Shown one piece after another: positions 27,036 to 34,584 of a stretch of 37,388 nucleotides of DNA (the first letter of the stretch is position 1; each line of letters starts with the position of its first letter). A program made the position numbers and the translations under genes. The notes under the pieces are model-generated. The model saw only the letters and a program-made list of their open reading frames with translations, was not told the DNA's origin and did not search any database. The DNA comes from Streptomyces aurantiacus (GTDB taxonomy: Bacteria; Actinomycetota; Actinomycetes; Streptomycetales; Streptomycetaceae): contig NZ_LIPP01000014.1 of assembly GCF_001418335.1 (NCBI RefSeq), positions 1 through 37,388 of the forward strand. The letters are read 5' to 3'.

Positions 27036-27439
27036 ACCAGACGATTCGCCAGCTGCTCGACACCGCCGACCTGCTCCTCACGGACACTGGCGAGCCCGCC
27101 ACGCCCGCTGCCACGACCGTACCTGCCGCGTCCGCTGCCGCCACGGCGAGCCGGTGTCGAGGTGCCGCCTTCGCCCTCCGTGTCGCGCTGGAGAGCGCGG
27201 TCGCCGACCGCCTCACCTCCCACCGGGCGCCGCGCGCGATCCGAGAGGGCACCCAGCGGGCCGCGTTCCTCTGGCTCCGCGGTTGCGCCGAAGCAGGAAC
27301 GGCCCGCCGCGCGAAGGCCGTGTGGAGCCAGCTCTGCCTGGGATGCCACTACCACCAGTACGAGATCGGTCCGACGGAGGACCAGGTCCACGCGTGGCGT
27401 ACTGAAGTCGCGGCGATCGTCGCCCTGTTGACTCTCTGA
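27032..27439 (+). CDS. Small HEPN-like partner of the SMC-type ATPase
   Basis: A 135-aa protein whose GTG overlaps the ATPase stop (GTGA), so it is translationally coupled. After an Ala/Thr-rich linker it is helical: RGAAFALRVALESAVADRLT, AIREGTQRAAFLWLRGCAEA and a final KAVWSQLCLGCHYHQYEIGP segment followed by VHAWRTEVAAIV. The layout (four helices, CHxHxYE near the last) recalls HEPN-like partners, but the Rx4-6H RNase motif is missing, so it is probably not a nuclease. It may be an inhibitor or a structural subunit of the ATPase. Confidence 0.75.
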   Translation: MNQTIRQLLDTADLLLTDTGEPATPAATTVPAASAAATASRCRGAAFALRVALESAVADRLTSHRAPRAIREGTQRAAFLWLRGCAEAGTARRAKAVWSQLCLGCHYHQYEIGPTEDQVHAWRTEVAAIVALLTL

Positions 27440-27482
27440 CTCGCGTCGGCGCCAGGAGAGGCGCTGCCGGAAGGAGACACGC

Positions 27483-27551
27483 GTGAGAACGACACCACGA
27501 GGACGGTTATCGCGACCGTCCGCAAAGACCAGAATGAGGAGCGGACCATGA
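27483..27551 (+). CDS. 22-codon leader ORF with a TTA codon, coupled to DUF6119 gene
   Basis: The GTG at 27483 follows a near-ideal GGAAGGAGA ribosome site. The frame encodes 22 residues (starting with VRTTPRGRL) and ends in a TGA that overlaps the next gene's ATG (ATGA). Codon 9 is TTA (27507-27509), the rarest codon in Streptomyces, read by the developmentally controlled bldA tRNA. The basic peptide itself has no recognised motif. A coupled leader of this kind could tie translation of the downstream gene to bldA. Confidence 0.45.
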   Translation: MRTTPRGRLSRPSAKTRMRSGP

Positions 27552-29233
27552 CGGGCCGTACGTCCAAGCGAACCCTGTACCGGCTCAGGGGCGTGCCTCC
27601 CACTGTCGACGCGATGTTCGACGCCCTGGACCCCAACCAGTTGGAAAGGGTCCACGCGGATTTCGACGTCCCCGAGAACCTCGGTGTACCGGCGGTCCTG
27701 GTCACCGGCAGCTTCGAGCAGCCTGTGGCGAGCTGGTGCGACGAGATCTTCCGAACGACGGGTATCGAGGTGTCACGGTCCGTCAATCGCTCGGCCGGCC
27801 TGCTGATGCTGGCCGTCGACGGTGAGGTGTACGCGATCGGTTACGACCAGGGCTTCCGCCTGGTGCCCGACCGCCTGAAGGACCACCGCTTCGGGCTGAG
27901 CTTCGCGTCCCGCCGGGTGGACCCGGCGAAGATCCGGGACCTGGTATCGCACACTCCCGGCGGAGGGCGCACCGACATCACCCTGATCCCGAGCGGGGCC
28001 TCGGTGTGGAGCCTGGGCATCGTTGAGCACGCGCAGATTGTGCGCCGCCTCGGCGGCCACCTGGACAACATCCCGCTCACCATCTCCCGGGACAACCCGG
28101 GGAAGATCTCCAGTGCCGAGGGCGGAGCCGGCCTGCGCATGCGGCTCGGTGTGGAGGGTGCCGACCTGATCGCTGACATCCGTGCGATCGCCCGCGTGTT
28201 GCGCGAGGAGAAGCCGAGCCCGGAGCTGGAGTTCGTCGAACACGTCGTGCCCGTCGACGATCCCAGCCTTGTCACTCGCCTGGAGGCCATCCTCGACAAC
28301 CTCCTGGGGCAGGAGCCCGACGGGAGGATCAGCGTGGCTGTCCCCGCAGACCATTGGGACGACTACATGGCCGCAGGGGCGTTCAGGGCCAGGATCAACA
28401 GCGACGCGGCCGGCCGGTCGACCGAAGACTTCGACCTTGAGTACGTCCTCTGCCGTGCGCGCATCCAGCATGCGGGCAGCCGCGTGGCCGCGCTCCGGGA
28501 AGGAACCGTCACTCTCTATCGGCATGGCCGCGCCGACCGGGCCGACGAAATCTGGATGTCCAGCGCGCTCCGGTGGATCGAGGCGGAAGTGTTTCTCGAC
28601 TCTCGCCGGTTCTTCCTGATGGACGAGCACTGGTACGAGATCGACCAGGAGTATCTGAAGGCGATCCGCTCGCACGCCGAACGGCTGATCACCGACACCC
28701 CGTCCGTCGACCTGCCCCCGTGGGTCCTTGGGGAGAAGGAGCGCACCTACAACGCGTGCGTGCCGGACCAGCGGCCCGGGTACGTCTGCTTTGACCGCGA
28801 CAACGTGCAGACCGCGCTGCACCGCGGGAACGGCGTGGAGATCTGTGATCTGCTGAGCCCGGACGATGTCCTGGTCATGGTGAAGCGTGCCAAGGGTTCC
28901 GACGCGTTGAGCCATCTCTTCAGTCAGGCGCTCGTCGCCGTACAGACGCTGCGGAACTCCCCGGAGGGGAGGGAACGGTTCGCCGAGAAGGTGGCCGCGG
29001 CCCGGCAAGGGCGCGGTCTACCGGAAGACTTCCGGGCTTCGAAGGTCGTCTTTGCAATCCTGCTGAAGGACGGCACCGACCTCACCGCCGACACCCTGTT
29101 CCCGTTCTCGCAGGTCACTTTGGTGCATACGGCCAGGACGCTCGAATCATGGGGTGTCCAGGTCGAGGTCGTCGGCATCGCCTCCACTCCGCCGACTGCC
29201 ACCTCGACCGGGACTCGGCGGTTGGCGGCGTAG
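27548..29233 (+). CDS. DUF6119/TIGR04141-type protein of defence islands
   Basis: A 561-aa protein. Family features visible are the opening KRTLYRLRGVPPTVDAMFDA, a 'GYDQGFRLVPDRLKDHRFGL' segment (residues 98-117), then SRRVDPAKIRDLV, and near the C-terminus ICDLLSPDDVLVMVKRAKGS followed by DALSHLFSQALVA. TIGR04141 proteins are sporadically distributed and often lie near restriction systems. The biochemical role is not established. GAGGAG precedes the ATG. The gene is the last plus-strand gene of the restriction/ATPase block. Confidence 0.75.
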   Translation: MTGRTSKRTLYRLRGVPPTVDAMFDALDPNQLERVHADFDVPENLGVPAVLVTGSFEQPVASWCDEIFRTTGIEVSRSVNRSAGLLMLAVDGEVYAIGYDQGFRLVPDRLKDHRFGLSFASRRVDPAKIRDLVSHTPGGGRTDITLIPSGASVWSLGIVEHAQIVRRLGGHLDNIPLTISRDNPGKISSAEGGAGLRMRLGVEGADLIADIRAIARVLREEKPSPELEFVEHVVPVDDPSLVTRLEAILDNLLGQEPDGRISVAVPADHWDDYMAAGAFRARINSDAAGRSTEDFDLEYVLCRARIQHAGSRVAALREGTVTLYRHGRADRADEIWMSSALRWIEAEVFLDSRRFFLMDEHWYEIDQEYLKAIRSHAERLITDTPSVDLPPWVLGEKERTYNACVPDQRPGYVCFDRDNVQTALHRGNGVEICDLLSPDDVLVMVKRAKGSDALSHLFSQALVAVQTLRNSPEGRERFAEKVAAARQGRGLPEDFRASKVVFAILLKDGTDLTADTLFPFSQVTLVHTARTLESWGVQVEVVGIASTPPTATSTGTRRLAA

Positions 29234-29333
29234 CCGCCGTCCACCGTAACGACGTACGCCGACGTTGCTGGCGAGCCGTTCCGGATCTCGGGGTGGCTGT
29301 GATAGCGGACAAGGACCGCAGCGATGCCAGCTG

Positions 29334-30506
29334 TTACGCCAGGGACTTTCGCACAGCGTCGACCAGTGACGTCGCACGCAGGTCGTTGTGGCCCCCGATG
29401 ATGTTGTTCATCGCATAGCCGAAGGCGATGCCGTGTTCCGGGTCGGCGAAACCAAGTGAGCCGCCTCTGCCTGTGTGACCGAAGGAGTTCGGCCCGATCA
29501 TGGGGTTGGTCTCGGTAGGCAGCATGTACCCGGAGCTGAACCGGCTCGGGATCAGCATCACCTGGTCCTTCCCGCTGGCCTGCTCCTTGGTCGCCGAAGC
29601 AAGGGTCTCCGAGGTCAGCAGGCGCACGCCGTCCACCTCGCCGATCAGCGCGGCGTACATGCGCGCCAGCCCGTGCGCGGTGCTGATGCCGTTGGAGGCC
29701 GGGAGTTCCGCGGCCTGCACCTCGGGCGAGTCGAAGTCGATCTCGGCGGGGTCGGTGACCGCGTACGCCCTGTTGCTGAATGACTCCGGATCCCGCCACG
29801 CGGCAACCTGCTCGCGGAGTTCCTCGGGAACCGACTCGGCAGGCACGGTAGTGAGGTCCACGGCCGGGCGCTGGTACACCATGCGGCTGACCCGGTCGCG
29901 CTGATCCGCCGGCAGTCCGATGAAGAAGTCCAGTCCGAGGGGGGCGGCGATTTCGTCGGCGAAGAAGCGGCCCGGCGTCCGGCCGGACACTCGGCGGATC
30001 ACTTCGCCGACGAGCCAGCCCCAGGTCCGACCGTGGTACCCGTGCGCCGTGCCCGGAGTCCACAGGGGGCGCTGAGTGGCCAGCGCGGCCGCCATCGGGT
30101 GCCAGGCCAACGCCTCGTTCAGCGGGACCGGTTGGTCCAGCGCGATCAAGCCAGCCTGGTGGGACAGCATCCAGCGCACCGGGATGTCCGCCTTGCCGTT
30201 CGCGGCGAACTCCGGCCAGTACTTCGCCACCGGCGCGTCCAGGTCCAGCGCACCGCGCTCGGCCAGCATGTGTGCCGCGGTCGCGGTGGCCCCCTTGGTA
30301 GCCGAGTAGACGAGCTGCAGCGTGTCCCGCGTCCACAGTCGACCGGTCTGGGGGTCGGCGATGCCTCCCCACAGATCCACCACCGGCCGTCCGTACTGGT
30401 ACACGCACACCGCTGCGCCGATGTCCCCGTGCTGGGAGAAGTTCGCCGCGAACGCCTTACGCACCGGTTCGAACCCAGCCGCGACCTCACCGTGGATCGT
30501 CGTCAT
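29334..30506 (-). CDS. EstB-type serine hydrolase (beta-lactamase fold)
   Basis: A 390-aa protein of the class C beta-lactamase/esterase family. The nucleophile motif is S68-A-T-K71 (LVYSATKGATA). A tyrosine motif follows in PGTAHGYHGRTWGWLVGEV and a C-terminal HTGRGGSLGFADP replaces the KTG box, as in EstB-like esterases. There is no signal peptide, so it is cytoplasmic. The start at 30506 is chosen because AGGA lies eight bases upstream; an ATG three codons earlier is less well placed. It follows the XRE gene on the same strand after 72 bp. The substrate is unknown. Confidence 0.85.
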   Translation of the reverse strand: MTTIHGEVAAGFEPVRKAFAANFSQHGDIGAAVCVYQYGRPVVDLWGGIADPQTGRLWTRDTLQLVYSATKGATATAAHMLAERGALDLDAPVAKYWPEFAANGKADIPVRWMLSHQAGLIALDQPVPLNEALAWHPMAAALATQRPLWTPGTAHGYHGRTWGWLVGEVIRRVSGRTPGRFFADEIAAPLGLDFFIGLPADQRDRVSRMVYQRPAVDLTTVPAESVPEELREQVAAWRDPESFSNRAYAVTDPAEIDFDSPEVQAAELPASNGISTAHGLARMYAALIGEVDGVRLLTSETLASATKEQASGKDQVMLIPSRFSSGYMLPTETNPMIGPNSFGHTGRGGSLGFADPEHGIAFGYAMNNIIGGHNDLRATSLVDAVRKSLA

Positions 30507-30578
30507 GCCGTCCATCCTGGCATTGGGACTACGTGCTCCGCGGGGGTGGGTTCGGCCTCGAAGTCCGAGCGGTGACGG

Positions 30579-31922
30579 TCACGCCGCGACGGGAACGGCC
30601 TGAAGGCGCTCGCGGAACTCACGGACAGCGGGGACGGACTTGCGCGGTTCGAGGTGTGCGGAGAACTCCTTCAAGCGGTCCAGTGCCCGTACGGAACTGA
30701 CACTGCTCTCCAGGAGCTCGGTGCCGTAGTTCGCGGCGTCGAGTGCCCCGTCCAGGTCGCCGCCGGCGAGCCGGGCCTCGGCCAGGCGGCTGGAGCGTAC
30801 GGCCTTGTCCCGAGGAGCCGCGCTTTTCACGGAAGTCTCCAGGGAGTCCGTCGCGCGCTCCACCTGCCCGGACCGCAGCAGGACCTTGCCCTCGGTCGAC
30901 TTCAGCTGGGCCTCACCGAACCAGTTGAGCCAATCCGGGTTTTCCTCCGTCGTGTGGCGCTCCCAGTGGGACACAGCGCGGTTGAGCGCTGTTCCGGCGT
31001 TCTGGTGGTCGCCGTCGCGGGACAGTGCCTCGGCCTTGTGCAGGTAAAGGAACGACTGGGTGTAGGGCGACAGCGTTCGTGGGGCGTTGTCGATGGCGGT
31101 GGAGATGAGGGCGACGCGCTCGGCGGTCCGTCCGGCCTCGGAGACGTGAACGCCCATCTCCGCGAGGATGAACGCGCCGAACGCGTCGTCTCCAGCGGTA
31201 CGGGCGCTGCGCAGGGCCCCTACGTAGTACCGCTGGCCGACGGACCGCAGCCCCGCGTCGTAAGCCATCCAGCCGGTCAGGTGCGACACCCGGGCCGCCA
31301 GGGCGTAGAGGCGGATTCGGATGCTCTCCGTGTACCTGCCGGTGCTCAGGAGGCCGGTGACGAGGGCGAGATCGCCGCGTGCCTGCTCCAGGAGTGTGGC
31401 GCCGCCGAGTTGGTCGTCGAGGGTACGGAGCGTGCTGATGCGCTGCTCGATCGTCAAGACCATCCTGTCCGTGACCTGATCCCCGCCCAGGGCCGAGGCG
31501 AAGGCGGACGGCGCGTCCACCCAGCTCGCCGCGAGGCCCGTCAGGGCGGCGCCGATGATGGTGAGAAAGCCCCGGCGATCCATGCGGCCACTCCCCACGA
31601 GTTCGGACAACGCCTCAACGGTACCGGCCTCGGTCCACGGGGCCGTGAGTCCCGTGACCTCCCAGACCGGGAGCCACCGGGGCCAGCCTGCCTTCCGCGC
31701 CTGCTCGTACGGGACGCGCAGCAGGTCGGCGAGTACGTGCTGGGCGTCCGCGTCCGGCTCCTGCCCCTGCTCCCACTTCCATACGGTGGTGCGGTTGGTC
31801 GCGAGCGGGATTCCGAGCGATCTCCCGTGCGCCTGCATGAGCCGGGCGAACTCGGCCTTCCCCCATCCGCGCGTCTGGCGGAGGAAGCTCAGCGGGTGGA
31901 CCGCCAACGGCTCACCAGGCAT
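30579..31922 (-). CDS. XRE-family regulator with TPR-like C-terminal region
   Basis: A 447-aa protein with an N-terminal helix-turn-helix (FLRQTRGWGKAEFARLMQAH, TNRTTVWKWEQGQEPDADAQ), an RRGFL-containing hydrophobic linker near 115-140, and ~300 residues of helical repeats (TLLEQARGDLALVTGLLSTG, QSFLYLHKAEALSRDGDHQN, KVLLRSGQVERATDSLETSV). This layout is common in Streptomyces regulators that respond to a small molecule or peptide through the TPR region. GGGAG precedes the ATG. It is divergent from the HATPase/peptide operon at 32176 with a 253-bp shared region, so it probably controls that cluster. Confidence 0.88.
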   Translation of the reverse strand: MPGEPLAVHPLSFLRQTRGWGKAEFARLMQAHGRSLGIPLATNRTTVWKWEQGQEPDADAQHVLADLLRVPYEQARKAGWPRWLPVWEVTGLTAPWTEAGTVEALSELVGSGRMDRRGFLTIIGAALTGLAASWVDAPSAFASALGGDQVTDRMVLTIEQRISTLRTLDDQLGGATLLEQARGDLALVTGLLSTGRYTESIRIRLYALAARVSHLTGWMAYDAGLRSVGQRYYVGALRSARTAGDDAFGAFILAEMGVHVSEAGRTAERVALISTAIDNAPRTLSPYTQSFLYLHKAEALSRDGDHQNAGTALNRAVSHWERHTTEENPDWLNWFGEAQLKSTEGKVLLRSGQVERATDSLETSVKSAAPRDKAVRSSRLAEARLAGGDLDGALDAANYGTELLESSVSSVRALDRLKEFSAHLEPRKSVPAVREFRERLQAVPVAA

Positions 31923-32175
31923 GTCATCACTCCCGTCATCCCCTCATGGCGTAGTGGGGAGGTTACTTCGCGTGGCCGCGTACGGGGAGGGCGTCCCCAT
32001 GAGGAACCCCCTAGAAACGTTCCGCCTTGCTCGCTCGGGCCGTTGACTGAGTATCAGCCGTCCACGGAATCCGGGCAGGGCGACCGCTCCCGGAACGGTT
32101 CCTCAGATCGGCGGCTCCGCCCTTGTTTCCCCCTCGGGGACGGAGCCGCTCTCCAACCCTTCGGAGGCGTCAGCC

Positions 32176-32667
32176 ATGCCCATGCTCGTCCATCGGTTCG
32201 TCCTCGCGGGTGAGGAAAGGGAAGTTTCCCTCGCCCGGCGCACGGTCGTCGACAAGGTGCGTACGTGGGGCGTGCCGTTGGACGACGACACGGCTGACGC
32301 CATCCGTCTTGTCGCCTCCGAGCTCATCAGCAACGCCGTGGTCCATGGGGAGGGGTCCGTCACCGTCACGCTGTACCACCGGCCCGGCCGCCTCGTGATC
32401 GACGTCCTCGATGACAATCCCGCAGCTCCACAGATGAGTTGTGCCCAGGCCGACGACGAGAGCGGGCGCGGCCTGTCAATGGTCGAGTTCCTCGCTTCGC
32501 GGTGTGCCTGGGAACCCGCCGGCCGTGGGAAGCGCGTATGGGCGGAGGTCGCGCTTCCCACGGTGGCACCCGCCATCCGAGCCGCTGTTCTGCGCAGATT
32601 ATTCGCACTACGGCCGAAGCTCGGGAGTGTAGCTGAGCCTGAGTCCCTCACCCTGACGGTCGCGTGA
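32176..32667 (+). CDS. RsbW-like HATPase (anti-sigma-type ATP-binding protein)
   Basis: A 163-aa GHKL ATPase domain without a receptor. N box E49-L-I-S-N53 (ELISNAVVHG), G1 box D76VLDDNP and G2 box S96-G-R-G-L-S carry the ATP site. Such stand-alone domains in Streptomyces act as serine kinases or anti-sigma-like switches. GGAGG lies nine bases before the ATG. Its TGA overlaps the following ATG (TGATG). Its place opposite an XRE regulator is a very common Streptomyces arrangement. Confidence 0.88.
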   Translation: MPMLVHRFVLAGEEREVSLARRTVVDKVRTWGVPLDDDTADAIRLVASELISNAVVHGEGSVTVTLYHRPGRLVIDVLDDNPAAPQMSCAQADDESGRGLSMVEFLASRCAWEPAGRGKRVWAEVALPTVAPAIRAAVLRRLFALRPKLGSVAEPESLTLTVA

Positions 32668-33005
32668 TGGGACGGCACGCACTGCGTACGACTCCGCTTC
32701 CTGACCCTGATGTCGCCTTCCGTCCCACTCGCCGTGATGTCGACCCCATCACCAGGGAGCCCACTGAGTACGCGTTGTGGGATCGCCACGAATGGCAGGC
32801 GCGCGGCGAGTGCTGGCTGTGGTGCGGACGTGCCGATGTCGAGGTGACGTGGATCGGACCCGTCCGGTCGAGCGGCATACACGCGGCCCTCTACGCCTGC
32901 CGTGCGTGTCTGTACGAGCTGGACCAGCGCGTTCTGGAGACCAACATGCACCAGGACGTAGGCGTGCTGCCGATGAATCGCGGACCTGCCCGGTCGCTGG
33001 TGTAG
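32667..33005 (+). CDS. Small cysteine-rich hypothetical protein
   Basis: A 112-aa protein coupled to the HATPase gene by a one-base TGATG overlap; a GTG one codon earlier is also possible. Cysteines at 49, 53, 78 and 81 (CWLWC and CRAC) suggest a zinc ribbon or a metal site. The central YALWDRHEWQARGECWLWCG region is distinctive but not a family I can name. Proteins of this kind often accompany HATPase genes in Streptomyces. There are no membrane segments. Confidence 0.7.
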   Translation: MGRHALRTTPLPDPDVAFRPTRRDVDPITREPTEYALWDRHEWQARGECWLWCGRADVEVTWIGPVRSSGIHAALYACRACLYELDQRVLETNMHQDVGVLPMNRGPARSLV

Positions 33006-33085
33006 GACTGCGGCTCTTCGCGACCCCCAATGACCGCCGCTCCACGGCAACCCCCTTCTCTCACTGCTGTGGGGCGGCCACCGAC

Positions 33086-33109
33086 CTCCCGCCGGAGCCC
33101 TGGCGGGAG
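33086..33109. repeat. 8-bp hairpin upstream of the peptide gene
   Basis: CTCCCGCC, eight-base loop, GGCGGGAG. It ends 24 bases before the GTG of the 55-aa peptide gene and may be a leader structure or a terminator for the upstream operon. Confidence 0.45.
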
Positions 33110-33132
33110 AACCGAAGAGGAAGGAGTACGAG

Positions 33133-33300
33133 GTGGCAGAGCCCACGACACCGCCTCCGGCCCGAAGCGGCCTCCTGGTGGCGGTGCAAGAGCTGACCGC
33201 CGTCCACGACCGGTACGACAGCCTCCGGTCGGACAACCAGGGAAGTTCCGGCGACGCGCCGTGGCCGGGTGGCGACGGCAACCTGCACGACAGCGAGTAG
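33133..33300 (+). CDS. 55-aa peptide, candidate RiPP precursor
   Basis: The GTG at 33133 follows a strong GGAAGGAG. The product starts VAEPTTPPPARSG, continues with a leader-like helix LLVAVQELTAVHDRYDSL, and ends with a Gly/Asp/Asn/Ser-rich tail (SDNQGSSGDAPWPGG then DGNLHDSE). There is no cysteine. The helix followed by a flexible polar tail is the typical shape of a leader plus core peptide. Asp, Asn, His and Arg in the tail are residues that JmjC-type oxygenases can hydroxylate, and such an enzyme is encoded next. A strong hairpin directly after the stop would let the peptide be made in excess over the enzymes. Codon bias is good. The precursor role is inference. Confidence 0.6.
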   Translation: MAEPTTPPPARSGLLVAVQELTAVHDRYDSLRSDNQGSSGDAPWPGGDGNLHDSE

Positions 33301-33307
33301 GCACCAA

Positions 33308-33349
33308 GCGGTGGGGGCCGGCGCGCTCGGCCGTGTCGGCCCCCACCGC
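33308..33349 (+). terminator. 13-bp stem hairpin between peptide and JmjC genes
   Basis: GCGGTGGGGGCCG, 16-base loop, CGGCCCCCACCGC, starting eight bases after the peptide stop. It probably acts as a partial terminator that limits read-through into the downstream enzyme genes, as is common after RiPP precursor genes. Confidence 0.75.
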
Positions 33350-33387
33350 GTCCGCATCACGTGGTCGACCCCATGGAGGACGTAACG

Positions 33388-34584
33388 ATGGAACATCGGT
33401 TGATCAGCGCCATCGAGACTGCGCTCGGATGGAACGGGGCGGAGGAGCTGGGCAAGGACTTCGTACGCGGGAGCATGGACGACCCCGCACTCGTCTCCCG
33501 CATCATGACCCCGAACCGTCTGCTCGACATCGCGATGCGCAGGAGCCTGAACCGCCCCCAGTTCCGGTGCTTCCAGAAGGGCGAGGAGGTCCATCCGGCC
33601 ATCTACTACACCGACAGCGTCAGCCCTCGGGGCCAGAGCATCCCCATGGCCAACATGCGCAGCCTGGGCAGCCTCCTGGGACAAGGCGCGACGGTGATCA
33701 TGGACCAGGCCAACGTCTTCGATCCGACGATGGAGGTCGCCTGCCGGGCCCTGCAGTGGTGGTCCCACGAGCGAGTCCAGGTCAACGCGTACCTGACGAC
33801 GAACGACGCCTCCGGCTTCCCCTTGCACTGGGACGACCACGATGTCGTCATCGTCCAACTCGCCGGCGAGAAGGAGTGGGAGGTCCGCGCGACCTCCCGC
33901 GCAGTCCCCATGTACCGGGACGCCGACCCCAACAACACCCCGAGCGACGAGATCATCTGGTCCGGCACCATGCGGACCGGTGACGTCATGCACATCCCTC
34001 GGGGCCACTGGCACCAGGCGACACGGTCCGGCAGCGGTTCTGGCAAGAGCCTGCACGTCACCTTCGGCATCACCAAGCGCACGGGAGCAAGCTGGCTCGC
34101 ATGGCTGGCCGACTGGTGCCGCGAGCACGAGATCTTCCGCCACGACCTCGACCGCTGGCACGGAACCGGCGGCGAGGCCCTGAGCGCGGCTGCCGCCCAG
34201 CTCGTCGGTGAACGCTCCCCGGCCGACTTCCTCGCCGCGTACGAGCAAGAGACGACGCTGCCTCGGCACGTGCCCTTCCTCGACATATTCGGGCCGCTCG
34301 CCGCCGTGGTGTGCACCACCCACTTCCCGCCCCGTATCGAGGAATGCGGGGAGACCGTCCACGTCGTGGCCTCCGGGAAGAAGCTCACCCTCACGGCCAA
34401 GGCCCTGCCCGTACTGCGTCTGCTGCTCAGCGGCCAGCCGGTCGCGCTGGAGCGCGCCGCAGCCGTCGTCGGAGCCGAAGTGACCGAGGTCGCCGAGATC
34501 CTGGTGGAGGAGGAACTGTGCGCGGTGCTGACCCCCGAGTTGTCCTTGGGCTACACCGGTCTCGTCACGAACGCCGTCTCCTGA
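33388..34584 (+). CDS. JmjC-type (cupin-like) Fe(II)/2-oxoglutarate oxygenase
   Basis: A 398-aa protein starting at ATG 33388, eight bases after GGAGG; a GTG at 33361 is less likely. The iron ligands are visible: H147-x-D149 (PLHWDDHDVVIVQLAGEKEW) and H209 in MHIPRGHWHQA. The C-terminal ~90 residues (LTLTAKALPVLRLLLSGQPV then AAAVVGAEVTEVAEILVEEE) look like a winged helix. This gives the JmjC-wHTH order of bacterial ribosomal oxygenases such as YcfD/RoxA, which hydroxylate Arg or His. The position after a small peptide gene suggests that the peptide is the substrate. The next gene overlaps its end by 67 bp. Confidence 0.85.
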   Translation: MEHRLISAIETALGWNGAEELGKDFVRGSMDDPALVSRIMTPNRLLDIAMRRSLNRPQFRCFQKGEEVHPAIYYTDSVSPRGQSIPMANMRSLGSLLGQGATVIMDQANVFDPTMEVACRALQWWSHERVQVNAYLTTNDASGFPLHWDDHDVVIVQLAGEKEWEVRATSRAVPMYRDADPNNTPSDEIIWSGTMRTGDVMHIPRGHWHQATRSGSGSGKSLHVTFGITKRTGASWLAWLADWCREHEIFRHDLDRWHGTGGEALSAAAAQLVGERSPADFLAAYEQETTLPRHVPFLDIFGPLAAVVCTTHFPPRIEECGETVHVVASGKKLTLTAKALPVLRLLLSGQPVALERAAAVVGAEVTEVAEILVEEELCAVLTPELSLGYTGLVTNAVS

